DNA of 16,231 nt, from positions 1 to 16,231 of the forward strand of contig CAJVPP010002125.1 in the NCBI GenBank assembly GCA_910592005.1, written 5' to 3'. Below the pieces are notes generated by a model. It did not search any database and was not told the DNA's origin. It was given only the letters and a program-made list of their open reading frames with translations. The position numbers and the translations under genes are program-made. Shown in pieces: positions 1 through 8,879 of this stretch; the first letter of the stretch is position 1, and each line of letters starts with the position of its first letter. Source of the DNA: Funneliformis mosseae. Taxonomy: Eukaryota > Glomeromycota > Glomeromycetes > Glomerales > Glomeraceae.

Positions 1-217
1 TTAAAATTTTTTTTTGATTTTTATTACTGCCGCGCCAACTATTGGATGTTAAATGGATGCGAATAAAATATACTGACCTGTCAATAGTCAAATTTATTAT
101 TTTTTGTGACCAAATAATATAATTTTCGAGTAAATGTTTTAATTTTCAATCCAGAAATCAAGATCAAATCGATTAACAGATATACGAATTATCATAAATG
201 AAAATATTTATTCAGAC

Positions 218-506
218 AAGGCGAAAATGAAAAACAAAATAATATATAATATAAAATTTAAATACAATTAATGAAAAGATTTTAAAATTATAAGTAATAA
301 TTTCTGGAAGAAAATAAAATAATTTACATATGATACAAAAAAAGAAATAACATAAACATCGTTTTTAGATGTTTTTTCCAAGAATTATAATAAAGGAAAT
401 CATTTAATCGGACCAGGTGAAAATGAAAATGAAAATAATATAAAATACAATTAATGAAAATAATTTAAATAAAAAGAAATGATTATCAGAAGAAATAATC
501 AACCGA
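218..506. repeat. Diverged direct repeat, two copies
   Basis: Two copies of an AT-rich module lie at about 218-322 and 413-506. Each begins with a GCGAAAATGAAA or GTGAAAATGAAA block. That is followed by an AAAATAATATA-type run, then ATACAATTAATGAAAA, then a TTTAAA-rich tract ending near a GAAGAAA word. The order of words is shared and the spacing is slightly different, which fits an old duplication rather than chance A/T richness. The second copy abuts the GC-rich island with the minus-strand gene remnant, so the module may be part of that element's flank. No coding content is visible in either copy. Confidence 0.45.
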
Positions 507-1151
507 AGTTCTATGGCGTCGAAAAGTTCTTCAACTAAATGAGCATTATCCGTAAGGATAATGTCATGAGCCGTCCAGCTTTTCTGGCTCCCGGGTATAT
601 CCGGAGGGGGCTACTTCGGTAGGGATAGCACCCGCCGAGCTCTCGTCCACGACGCTGCGACCTGTAATCGATTTATTGCGTTTCAAGATCGATTAATTGC
701 GTTTCTTCTTTATCGATAATACATGTACTTTCGATACGATACCTATTTTTTTGCTTCAATTTTTACATTGAATTGCAAATGGACCCCTGCAGCTTCTCCC
801 GAAACATAAACCATCTCCGGGTCCACTAAAAAATATTAATACAAAAAAAATGAGTACCTGCGCCATTATCTTCGAGGATTAAGAAGAACGTTCAAAGTCG
901 TTTGCGACTGAGGCCACGAAGTGCTTTCGATTCGTTAATTTTGTGCATCGAATTCATCATAAATCCTTTTAGAATAGATCACGGACTAAACCGTGGCTAC
1001 GAAGAGCTTTCAATTTCCCGATATTTTACATCAAGTGGCAGCAGCGTAGCTTCAGAAGCACAACGACTCAACAAATAGTTCAGTGAGATACTTACCCTGA
1101 TAGATCATTTACGACGTTTGCAGCTTCTAAAGTATCGGAGGTTTTAGACAT
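484..1151 (-). pseudogene. Degraded minus-strand spliced gene in a GC-rich island
   Basis: On the minus strand an ATG at 1151 opens a protein-like 18-codon exon (MSKTSDTLEAANVVNDLS) that ends at 1096 before a good donor, GTAAGT. A second block begins after a TTTTTTAG acceptor, with exon start at 825, and reads DPEMVYVSGEAAG then VHLQFNVKIEAKK before a TAG at 743-745. A third block follows a TTACAG acceptor (exon start 661) and reads VVDESSAGAIPTEVAPSGY then TREPEKLDGS to a TGA at 564-566. In the next frame, from 568, HDIILTDNAHLVEELFDAI continues the protein-like sequence. I could not join the blocks into one open frame: the phases disagree and stops fall between them. About 570-660 is far richer in G+C than its surroundings. 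I do not recognise the product. It could be a decayed copy of a multicopy gene or a gene with an intron structure I failed to resolve. Confidence 0.4.
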
Positions 1152-1187
1152 TGTTTTTATTATAGATAAAATTTAAAAATGAGTTGA

Positions 1188-1222
1188 AAAATGAGTTTTT
1201 ATTTCCTGGAAAAACTCATTTT
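1188..1222. repeat. Perfect 13-bp inverted repeat, 9-nt loop
   Basis: AAAATGAGTTTTT (1188-1200) and its exact complement AAAAACTCATTTT (1210-1222) flank ATTTCCTGG. The left arm overlaps a direct repeat of AAAAATGAGTT that begins at about 1175. The hairpin lies 37-71 bases upstream, on the minus strand, of the ATG of the decayed gene that starts at 1151, so it would sit in that gene's leader. No function is shown. Confidence 0.6.
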
Positions 1223-1391
1223 AGCAAATCGAAACCCTATATTTCAAGGGATTTATTAATAAGATTTTAATATAGTTTTGTATTTTGACGGGATTTTAAT
1301 ATGGTTTCGAGTTTCGACATTTTGCCAAGAAGATTTTATTATTTTGCCAGTGACCAACCAACAAGAGATAAAATTTGAAATGAGTAAGAGA

Positions 1392-1415
1392 TTTTTTTTT
1401 TTTTTTTTTTTTTTT
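1392..1415. repeat. Poly-T tract, 24 bases
   Basis: An uninterrupted run of 24 T residues, followed after a short gap by an alternating TA run. Read on the minus strand it is a poly-A tract preceded by GGCAGGGTTCGT, which could be the 3' end of a retroposed sequence. It could also be simple replication slippage. I could not define a 5' boundary or target-site duplication. Confidence 0.55.
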
Positions 1416-1530
1416 ACGAACCCTGCCGTATATATATATACTATTTTCATAATGCGTCAATTTTACATTTTCGGTAACGAACACGAGTTTTCATAACTAC
1501 TATTACTCTAACGATTGGAATATTGCCTGC

Positions 1531-1560
1531 TATATATACGGATCAATACGATCGCCAATC
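1531..1560 (-). promoter_or_regulatory. Possible minus-strand TATA box with CCAAT-like word
   Basis: On the minus strand GTATATATAGCAGG (TATA core 1531-1538) lies about 17 bases downstream of a GATTGG word (1555-1560), the inverted CCAAT sequence. A second CCAAT-type word lies further downstream. The site faces the decayed gene whose ATG is at 1151 and would give a leader of roughly 350 bases. This is a motif-only call in AT-rich DNA, where TATA words are common. Confidence 0.22.
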
Positions 1561-2580
1561 AGGGCTGAAAATTGCTGTCAAAACCGGTCGGTCATGAATT
1601 GTTTTTCTAAAATGCTCGTTAAATCAAATTCCCAAAAGAGTAATTAATATAAACTAAGGGAAAATCTTCAATTTTATATGGATCTATAAAATATGAATCA
1701 AATCCATGTCATCATAACGTATAATACCCATCTTGATCTCTGTCTAGCAAAAGGCCATCTTATCGACAATAGGATACTCATCATCTAATTATGATTTTCA
1801 AACTTACCATCTGATCAAATGTAGATGACGAAATTATCGATATGTGTCTTTATGATTTCGTCAGCAGCTTCTCTGATTAAATCAGAAAAATAAAATTAAC
1901 AGAAATGTCAAAAAATCCAAAAATAGAAATTTCTGAAAACGTACGAGATTTAGTTTTTGGTCTGCCAGCTTGTTCGACAACTTCGCCATGTACTTATCTT
2001 TAAATTATGATGTAGACGCTTAACACCAAAACAATCTTAATTTATCGTCTTGACTCTTTCTATCATTGTTGGATAATTTCTTTTTGTCACGGTTATATGA
2101 ATAAAAACACCATCAAGAGTATTGTACAAATATTTATTCTCGTAGTTCTAGACAAAGTATGCTTAGTATGCTTCAATAATCTCAAATAACCACTATTTTA
2201 AAAATAGATATAATATTTCGGTTTAATACATGAAAAAACGTGAATAAACATCATACCTTTAAAATAAAAGCCTATATTATAGTTGATGTGTTTTTCATTT
2301 TCAACGCGAAAATCTATATTTCTATTATTTAAATCCCTTTGCATTATATATTTTCATTTGTAAATTTTATTTTTTTTATTTATTTTTTAAAATATATCGT
2401 ATCTTTTGCCAACTATTTTTTTTCGATAGAACAAATCGTAACTAGGATTTCTTTTCCGGTAAATATCAATATTAATTTTGTTGATTCAACTCTTAACATT
2501 TTCAAGTCTTAATGATTCTACATTACCATTTATTATTAATTATTAGTATATTATAGGATCAATAAATATTTTATCAGTTG

Positions 2581-2634
2581 TCTCTCTCTCTATGTGTGTG
2601 TGCGCGGGGGAGGGGCTAAGATATTCGTAGCCCC
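2581..2634. repeat. Compound microsatellite with G-rich hairpin
   Basis: A (TC)n run at 2581-2591 passes into a (TG)n run to about 2602, then CGCGGGGGAGGGG. The final GGGGCTA (2612-2618) pairs exactly with TAGCCCC (2628-2634) across a 9-nt loop. This is one of the few G/C-rich spots in the first 3 kb. It reads as a simple-sequence tract with adjoining secondary structure; no gene end lies nearby that it would obviously terminate. Confidence 0.6.
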
Positions 2635-3023
2635 CCTATACACTTCTTTTTTGAATATTATTTAGTACCTGAAATGGTTGACGAAAAGGGTCATTTTTAT
2701 TGTTGCAGGCATCAATTATTGTACTTTTACTTTATTTTAAAAAAAAATAGAATGATGTATTAAAAAATTTCATATGTAAATTTAAAAATGAAAAATTTAA
2801 ATCATATATTTAAGCTTATAAAATAAAAAGTTAAGTCAATCTTAGAAAAATTTATTTCTTTAAGCATTAGGCATGGGTTTTACATCTGCCAACAGCCGTT
2901 CTAACGTATATAAAAGAGCGAAACGCACAATTTTAATTACTATTTCGTCTTTAATTTTCTTGCTGGTAATCTATTATTTAAGTTTCTTTAATTTTATTAA
3001 TTTTTATTAATAGCAATCATTAT

Positions 3024-3025
<2 letters not shown>
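2635..3025. other. Intergenic, AT-rich, with one TATA-like site
   Basis: I find no gene here. A short open frame at about 2674 (MVDEKGHFYCCRH start) is too short and unremarkable to support. The only distinct signal is the TATATAAAAG word at 2907-2916. Confidence 0.5.
2907..2916 (+). promoter_or_regulatory. Orphan TATA-box-like sequence
   Basis: TATATAAAAG followed by AGCGAAACGC is a strong match to a eukaryotic TATA box and stands in less A/T-monotonous sequence than its surroundings. Downstream on the plus strand there is no open frame before the poly-T at 3026, and the next real start codon is at 3703, almost 800 bases away. It may drive a non-coding or lost transcript, or be chance. Confidence 0.3.
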
Positions 3026-3057
<32 letters not shown>

Positions 3058-3300
3058 AATTTTTGGTCTTTTCCAATTTAATAATTTCATGTGATTATAT
3101 TTCGATATTAGATTTTTTGAAATTGAAGCGCCATAATCTTCCGATCCTTGATAACATCTTCGAAAGGGTCGGGTGGGTAAATAACTCGTCTCGAATTTAA
3201 GGTCGGGTTGAGTCACTAGATTATTGATCCGTGTCCGTTCCGACCCAAGAATTGAGGATTTTATCACAACTAAGCTTGCTTTTAATCGTGAAAATATATT
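3026..3300 (-). mobile_element. Possible retroposed fragment ending in poly-A
   Basis: On the minus strand a GC-richer stretch (about 3260 down to 3120) reads open as GSERTRINNLVTQPDLKFET, then SYLPTRPFRRCYQGSEDYGA. After a short AT segment it runs into 29 consecutive A residues (T run at 3026-3054 on plus). Foreign-looking sequence followed by a long A tail is the arrangement expected of a retroposed copy. A TGATAA word occurs both just past the tail and near 3260, a weak possible target duplication. A tRNA-type B-box is only approximate, so SINE status is not established. The reading frame may be a fragment of a dispersed coding repeat; there is no intact gene. Confidence 0.35.
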
Positions 3301-3302
3301 CA

Positions 3303-3702
3303 TTGCTTCATCAAAGTGTTTTTTAAAATCAAAATCAACCTTTTATAAAGTTAATATTCTCTAATTATTGAAATATTTATGAACTATTCTTATATACATT
3401 CTTACCAGATCATTTTGTTGAATGGGTTCAATTCGAAAGAAATTGAAGTACAGCAATCCTTTATGTATTATTGTTCAATTGTCTGCTTTCTGCGCCTCAA
3501 ACTCAGTAATTTTTTAAAATTTTGTGTAACGTGTGACATTACTGAACATATAAAAAGTTTTTTTTTTTGATCTCACATTTTTGCCATTTTACTGTGTGAA
3601 CGTTACAGAACTGACTTACATAAAATATAAGGTCTTAGCTTACGACAAAAAATTCAGATAATCATCCTAGTTTATTCTTTTTTTGCAAATTATCAATTTA
3701 AA
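3303..3702. other. Upstream region of the aminopeptidase gene
   Basis: This AT-rich stretch is presumably the promoter and leader of the gene that starts at 3703. I see no convincing TATA or CCAAT element. A 63-codon open frame at 3379-3570 shows no protein-like pattern and is not supported. Confidence 0.45.
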
Positions 3703-6700
3703 ATGTCAAAACAGGATAAACGACAAGTGTTACCAACTAATGTAAGACCGACACATTACACTTTGACTTTGACACCAGACATGGTCAATTTCACTTTTAT
3801 CGGATCCGAAATTGTCAAGTAAATTATGAGTCGAGTCGATCACGTGCTATTTTATGAGTCTATCCGATTAATATTTTTCGTTGATTATTATAGTATTAAA
3901 ATCAACGAAAATACAAAAGTTATAACTCTTCACGTTAACGAAATTGAAGTAAAATCTGCCAAGCTTATCAATTTGGATTTAAAAGCCAGTCAAGGGTAAT
4001 TTTTATCAACTTCATAACAATAAAATTTTTATATTAACAATTTGTGATTGAACGACTAGTTATGAAGCGACGAATATCGATTATGACATTCAAAAAGAAA
4101 CAGTTTCTTTAACCTTTCCACACGAGTTTTCTTCTGGAACTGCTGCTTCCCTTCATATTGAATACACTGGCATTTTGAATGATAAATTGGTCGGATTTTA
4201 TAGAAGTTCATTTGAAGATAAAAGCGGAAATACTAAGTGCGTTTCATCACTCGCTTGCAAATTTGATTATTACTTCAAAGTGCGTCATGAATACTTATTC
4301 TTTTAACTTAAAGATATCTGGTAACAACTCAATTTTCACCAACCGAAGCTCGTCGAGCGTTCCCCTCATGGGATGAACCCGCAATTAAAGCTACATTTGA
4401 TATCACTTTAATTGTACCCTCTGATATGACTGCTTTAAGTAACATGAATGTAATCAGCGAGACTCAACTTGGTGATGATAAAAAAGAAGTCAAGTTTAAC
4501 AGAACGCCGATAATGAGTACCTACGTGTGGTTCATTTTAATATTATATCTTCTATCATAGAATTCGGAGATTACTTATAATATGTTACTTAATAGTTGGT
4601 TGCTTTCATTGCCGGTGACTTTGGGTATATTGAAGACTATACAACTGGGGGTCGTGATGATGGCGAGCCTATATTGGTCAGAGTGTATGCACCTAAGGGC
4701 AATGAACAGCATGGTAAATTTGCTCTAGGCGTAGCAACACAAGTCTTGGAATATTTTGTAAAAGGTTTGAAGAGGCTTACCATATATTTATTCAACGATA
4801 TTTATCGCTGGTATTATAGCATTTATAGTTGTTTTTAGTATTTGAAATTCCATATCCTTTGCCTAAATGTGACTTGATTGCAATTCCGGACTTTGGATTT
4901 GGTAAGATATAATCATCCTTAGTTGAATTTATGAGAATTGATAATTTACTAACAATACAATCAGGTGCAATGGAGAACTGGGGTTTGATTACGTTTCGTA
5001 CTGCCCGTGTCCTTTTCGATCCTAGATTGTCTAATGTCAAAATTAAGCAAGATATTGCGTATATTATATCACATGAAATTGCACATCAGGTATTTAAAAT
5101 TCTTTCCGTAGTAAATATTGGTTGATTTATAATGATTGACGTTGTTTCTAGTGGTTTGGTAACCTCGTAACCATGGAATGGTAACTTCATTATTATTTAT
5201 TTCATTTGTTTCGATTTTTAGATAATTTCTCAAAATTAATCGTCAATTTCTTATAGGTGGGAACATCTTTGGCTCAAAGAAGGTTTCGCCACGTGGGTTG
5301 GATATTTTGCAGTTGATAAACTCTTTCCTGACTGGAATATTTGGACTCAGTAAGTTTTATATATGTAGTATCTTCTAATTTGTAATATTATATTCTTGGC
5401 ATTAAATTAAAATCTATTCATATGGAAATTTTAATTAGATTTGTCACTCAGGGATTTCAGAGCGCTCTTCAACTTGATTCTTTAAGATCTTCTCATCCTA
5501 TTGAAGTTCCTGTAAATAATTCCAGGTAATTTATAACCTTAAATATTTTCATTGATTTGTTTTGCTTACACTAACAATGCTTGTCATATTTGCCTACTTT
5601 GAATTTCACATATTCAGTGAAATTTCTCAGGTTTTCGATGATATTAGTTATCAAAAGGGTGCTTCTGTAATTCGCATGCTAAGCACTTACCTTGAGGAGA
5701 AAGTTTTTTTATCCGGCATTAAAAGATATTTAAAGCTACATGCATTCGGAAACGCGAGTACAGATGATTTATGGAAAGCGTTATCCATAGAGAGTGGCAA
5801 CGATGTTGGTCAGTTCATGACAGGATGGACAAGGATGGTGGGAGTGAGTATAAATGAAATTATTAAATACAGACACTTTTAAGATATCACAATTTAATTT
5901 ATATAAATTTTATCATAGTATCCAGTATTAATTGTTAAAGAACCAACACCCGATACCTTGGAAATCTCTCAGTTTCGGTTCCTTTTATCTGGAGTAATTA
6001 GTCCTGATGAAGATACTGTCAATTGGTGGGTACCTCTTGGCGTTGACCTTGGCCCTGATACTCAAAGTGAAATTAAGTCCTCTATTCTCAATCAAAAGAA
6101 AATCACATTGAAATTGCCACCTAGAAAATCCGATTTTTATCAACTCAACGCACGCAAGACTGGCGTTTTCCGTGTCAATTACACCCCTGAACGGTTATTC
6201 AAGTTAGGACAGGCAGTTAGGTTAGAATTGCTTGATGTTAGTGATCGTATTGGAGCAATTGCTGATGCTGGTGCTTTAGCAACTAGTGGTTATGGGAAAA
6301 CTAGTGACTTTTTGAGCTTCATTAAAGAATTTGAAGGAGAAGATAAATATGTGTAAGCTAACAATTATTTGTGTGCTAATACAATTTTATTTAATGTACT
6401 AAATTTTCATTATCTTTTCTAATAGTGTATGGAGTGAAATCAGTATTCGTCTCAAAAATGTGCTTGATGTTTGGTTTGAACAACCCACAACAATTTATCA
6501 AGGACTTCTAGCGTTCAACCGTCAATTAGCATCTAGATTGGTTTCCAAATTAGGTTGGGAATATCCTAAAAGTGATGATTATTTGACCACATTATTAAGG
6601 ACACTAGTTATTAATATAGCCGGCAGAGCTAATGATCCAGAGTACGTTAATGTTTATGTAATGATATTTATTTATTCTTTGATTAATTTAATTTTTATCT

Positions 6701-7444
6701 GGTAGTACTGTGAAGGAAGCTTATCGCAGATTTAATCTTTTCACGAAACAAAACGATGTATCTGCTTTGCATCCTAACATTCGTGGTGTTGTATTTCGAA
6801 TTGTTTTATCCCACGGTGGCGGAGACGAAGAATTTGAAGCTATATTGAAAATTTATCGTGATTCCAAAACAGCAGATCAGAAATTAGAAGCTTTGTCTGG
6901 TCTTTGTTTTGCCCAGCGTGATGACTTGATTCAACGTGCTTTACAATTTGCAATCAGTGAAGAAGTCAAAAGTCAAGATGTGTTTCACGCATTTGCTAAG
7001 TAAGTAAATTTTTATAATACACGTTAAATTTTATGACGTTTGCTCATGTTTTAATTTGATTATTTGTAGTTTGCAATCAAATCGTAAGTCGCGAAGACAA
7101 TTATGGAACTTTGTTAAAGACAATTGGGATGTGGTATGAATGGAAATTTTATTTGGTTGAAAAAGCTTGTTTAAAATTTATACTAAAAATACATGCTTTA
7201 GATTCATAAACGGTTTATCAACTTTCGTGCGCTTTTTGGAAAAATTATTAAGTCAAGTATTGAATTATTCTCATCTGAAGATATCATTGTGGATATCGAG
7301 AACTTCTTCTCTAACAGGGATTGTAAAGGATTTGAAAGACCTTTGCAACAAAGCATAGAAAAGATTCGTGTTAATGCGGCTTGGCTGAAGCGTGATTCAA
7401 GGGATGTTGAGGATTGGTTAAAAACTAATGGTTTCTTGGAATGA
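3703..7444 (+). CDS. APE2: M1-family zinc aminopeptidase, cytosolic Ape2/Aap1/PSA type
   Basis: Sixteen exons give an 882-residue protein: 3703-3818, 3894-3995, 4060-4236, 4314-4524, 4596-4764, 4839-4901, 4965-5089, 5152-5180, 5257-5349, 5439-5525, 5618-5843, 5919-6352, 6426-6641, 6706-6999, 7070-7133 and 7202-7444. Introns are 62-92 nt, all GT-AG, and phases agree throughout. The enzyme removes N-terminal residues from peptides. GAMEN (residues 280-284) binds the substrate N-terminus. HEIAH (316-320) and E339 supply the zinc ligands in the exact HExxH-x18-E spacing. Y402 in DDISYQKGAS is the expected transition-state tyrosine. The N-terminus (LPTNVRPTHYTLTLTPDM) is the usual start of the N-terminal beta domain and has no signal peptide, so a cytosolic location is inferred. 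Residues from about 530 form the helical ERAP1-C-like domain, ending in NAAWLKRDSRDVEDWL. Length matches the family. The symbol is at family level, because yeast Aap1 and Ape2 are duplicates. Confidence 0.96.
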
Positions 7445-7550
7445 TTTAGTTGTGTAATTATTTAAATGAAGAATCTTATTTAAGAAATAACCTTAAACGA
7501 TAATTTGTGAAGTATCAGAATTAATAATAATTATTATTATATATATTTCA

Positions 7551-7556
7551 AATAAA
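7551..7556 (+). terminator. Poly(A) signal of the aminopeptidase gene
   Basis: AATAAA lies 107 bases after the TGA stop at 7442-7444, a normal distance for a 3' untranslated region. No better-placed copy is nearer. Confidence 0.55.
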
Positions 7557-8162
7557 GTGAACCAATTTTGTGAAAATAAAATAACCATACGAACTGTTAA
7601 ATCTTGTTGGTTACCTTCCTACAATTGAATTATTAAATGTTGACATATTCTATCCTAATTAAATAAAATTTTCAATTTTTTAGAGATGTTGTACTTACAA
7701 TTTTTTTAAACTCACTCTTTAAAAAATATAAAAATATAATAATTTCTTTAAAAAAAATTTCTTTTACACAAGATGTAATCATTTGTTTTTCAACTTTAGA
7801 TAACATATCTAGGCTGCAATTTTCTTCTTCAGATTGTTCTGTAAGGATCTACCAAAAATCTGTAAGTACAAAGACGTGACATAAAGTTTGTTGTAAAGGG
7901 CTTGGATTAATAATGATAAAGTTTTTGTGCAATGGTCAAAAGATTGATGTAGCTACCACTATGTATGGGTTGCACCATTACCAAAAGATGCTAAATATTC
8001 TCCGGGTAACATCGTTATTTGGTAATTTTTTTCGAGTTTCAAAAAGGCGGCACCACATATTACGCCAATACTTATCTTTTATTGTATAGTTATTTATTAT
8101 TTAAGTGCTATTGGGGGAATCATATCACTAACACACCGCTTTAGCTAATCAAAATTCCCAAC

Positions 8163-8176
8163 CCTTGTATACAAGG
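8163..8176. repeat. Perfect 14-bp palindrome
   Basis: CCTTGTATACAAGG is its own reverse complement over all 14 bases and contains four G/C pairs, so it is less expected by chance than an A/T palindrome here. It could be a binding site for a dimeric regulator. It lies about 700 bases upstream of the gene starting at 8880. Function unknown. Confidence 0.5.
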
Positions 8177-8251
8177 TGGAAAAAGATATACTGTGAAGTT
8201 ATCGTGAATTTTACGACGTTGCCGCATTTAAACCTAATAAATTTTCGATAA

Positions 8252-8279
8252 TGTTGAAAAAAAAAATTTTTTTCATCAA
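8252..8279. repeat. A/T-rich inverted repeat
   Basis: GTTGA followed by a run of ten A, then a run of seven T, and a closing TCAAC can fold into a hairpin with a small bulge. It follows no gene closely and is probably simple-sequence structure. Confidence 0.4.
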
Positions 8280-8701
8280 CCTAATTCGGGACGGGATCGT
8301 TTCGTTGGAGAAAAGATTTAATTTCGTAAACATTTAATATTGTAATTAACGTCTTTTGATAAAAATGACTGGATAATATAAGCAAAGAGTAAACATAAAA
8401 GGAGAAAGAAAATTTTGATTAAAATTGTCCCTTTAAAATGAAATATTTATTATTAAAGAAATTCGAGCTTTTGATTTATACTTGGTGCGTGGACAAAATT
8501 GACGAAGTCAAAGATGATACTTTTTTTTTCAGATTTAAATTTATTATTGGCTGAACTGTTGATTCGGATCAAAAAAAATCAATATTTTCTTGATTCTAAA
8601 AATAGCCAAATATCACATTTTATAATCACGTGTCATGCATTCTGCAACGCGTCATTTAATCAACTGACATAAAAATTATCTCTGTCATTATTTTCTTGGT
8701 T

Positions 8702-8759
8702 GGTCATTATATATAGTATATAGTTTACTTGGTCACTAAATATAAAATATAGTTTACTT
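8702..8759. repeat. Tandem 29-bp repeat, two copies
   Basis: Two abutting 29-base units (8702-8730 and 8731-8759) differ at four positions. Each starts with GGTCA and ends with ATATAGTTTACTT. A partial third GTC word follows. The repeat lies 120-178 bases upstream of the start codon at 8880, in the likely promoter. Repeated regulatory sites or slippage duplication are both possible. Confidence 0.7.
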
Positions 8760-8772
8760 AGTCTTGAAGTAC

Positions 8773-8784
8773 ACCATATAAATT
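8773..8784 (+). promoter_or_regulatory. TATA-like element upstream of the three-TM gene
   Basis: CCATATAAATTT lies about 100 bases before the ATG at 8880, and just after the tandem repeat. Spacing fits a TATA box with a leader of some 70 bases. Motif-only evidence. Confidence 0.3.
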
Positions 8785-8879
8785 TCTACCCTCGCTCCAT
8801 AAATTATAAAATTTAAAATCTCGTAGAAAAGAATAAAAGATAAATAAATCATACCTTCTAAAAAACGAAAACTTCAAGT

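Larger units (their letters stand above)
1152..2580. other. Intergenic, AT-rich; no gene recognised
   Basis: Apart from the hairpin at 1188-1222, the poly-T at 1392-1415 and a weak minus-strand promoter-like site at about 1531-1560, I see nothing coding here. The open frames around 1256-1496 are low-complexity reads through the poly-T and the TATATATATA run at 1429-1442. They encode runs of lysine or phenylalanine and are not supported as genes. Confidence 0.6.
7557..8701. other. Intergenic; no gene recognised
   Basis: About 1.1 kb of AT-rich sequence between two plus-strand genes. I see no open frame or RNA gene. Notable are a perfect palindrome at 8163-8176 and an A/T hairpin at 8252-8279. 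Confidence 0.55.

Noticed and set aside
1256..1496. Three overlapping open frames with poly-Lys or poly-Phe
   Set aside because: They exist only because the 24-base T run lacks stops; no other protein-like sequence.
3421..3435. GGTTCAATTC, a tRNA B-box or T-arm-like word
   Set aside because: No A-box at proper distance, no acceptor stem and no anticodon arm can be folded around it.
3379..3570. 63-codon open frame upstream of the aminopeptidase gene
   Set aside because: No recognisable pattern or splice context; length is expected by chance.
4792..5040. Minus-strand open frame of 82 codons
   Set aside because: It lies antisense across exons 6 and 7 of the aminopeptidase gene, whose frame is strongly supported.
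7167..7358. Plus-strand open frame of 63 codons
   Set aside because: Out-of-frame reading of intron 15 and exon 16 of the aminopeptidase gene.
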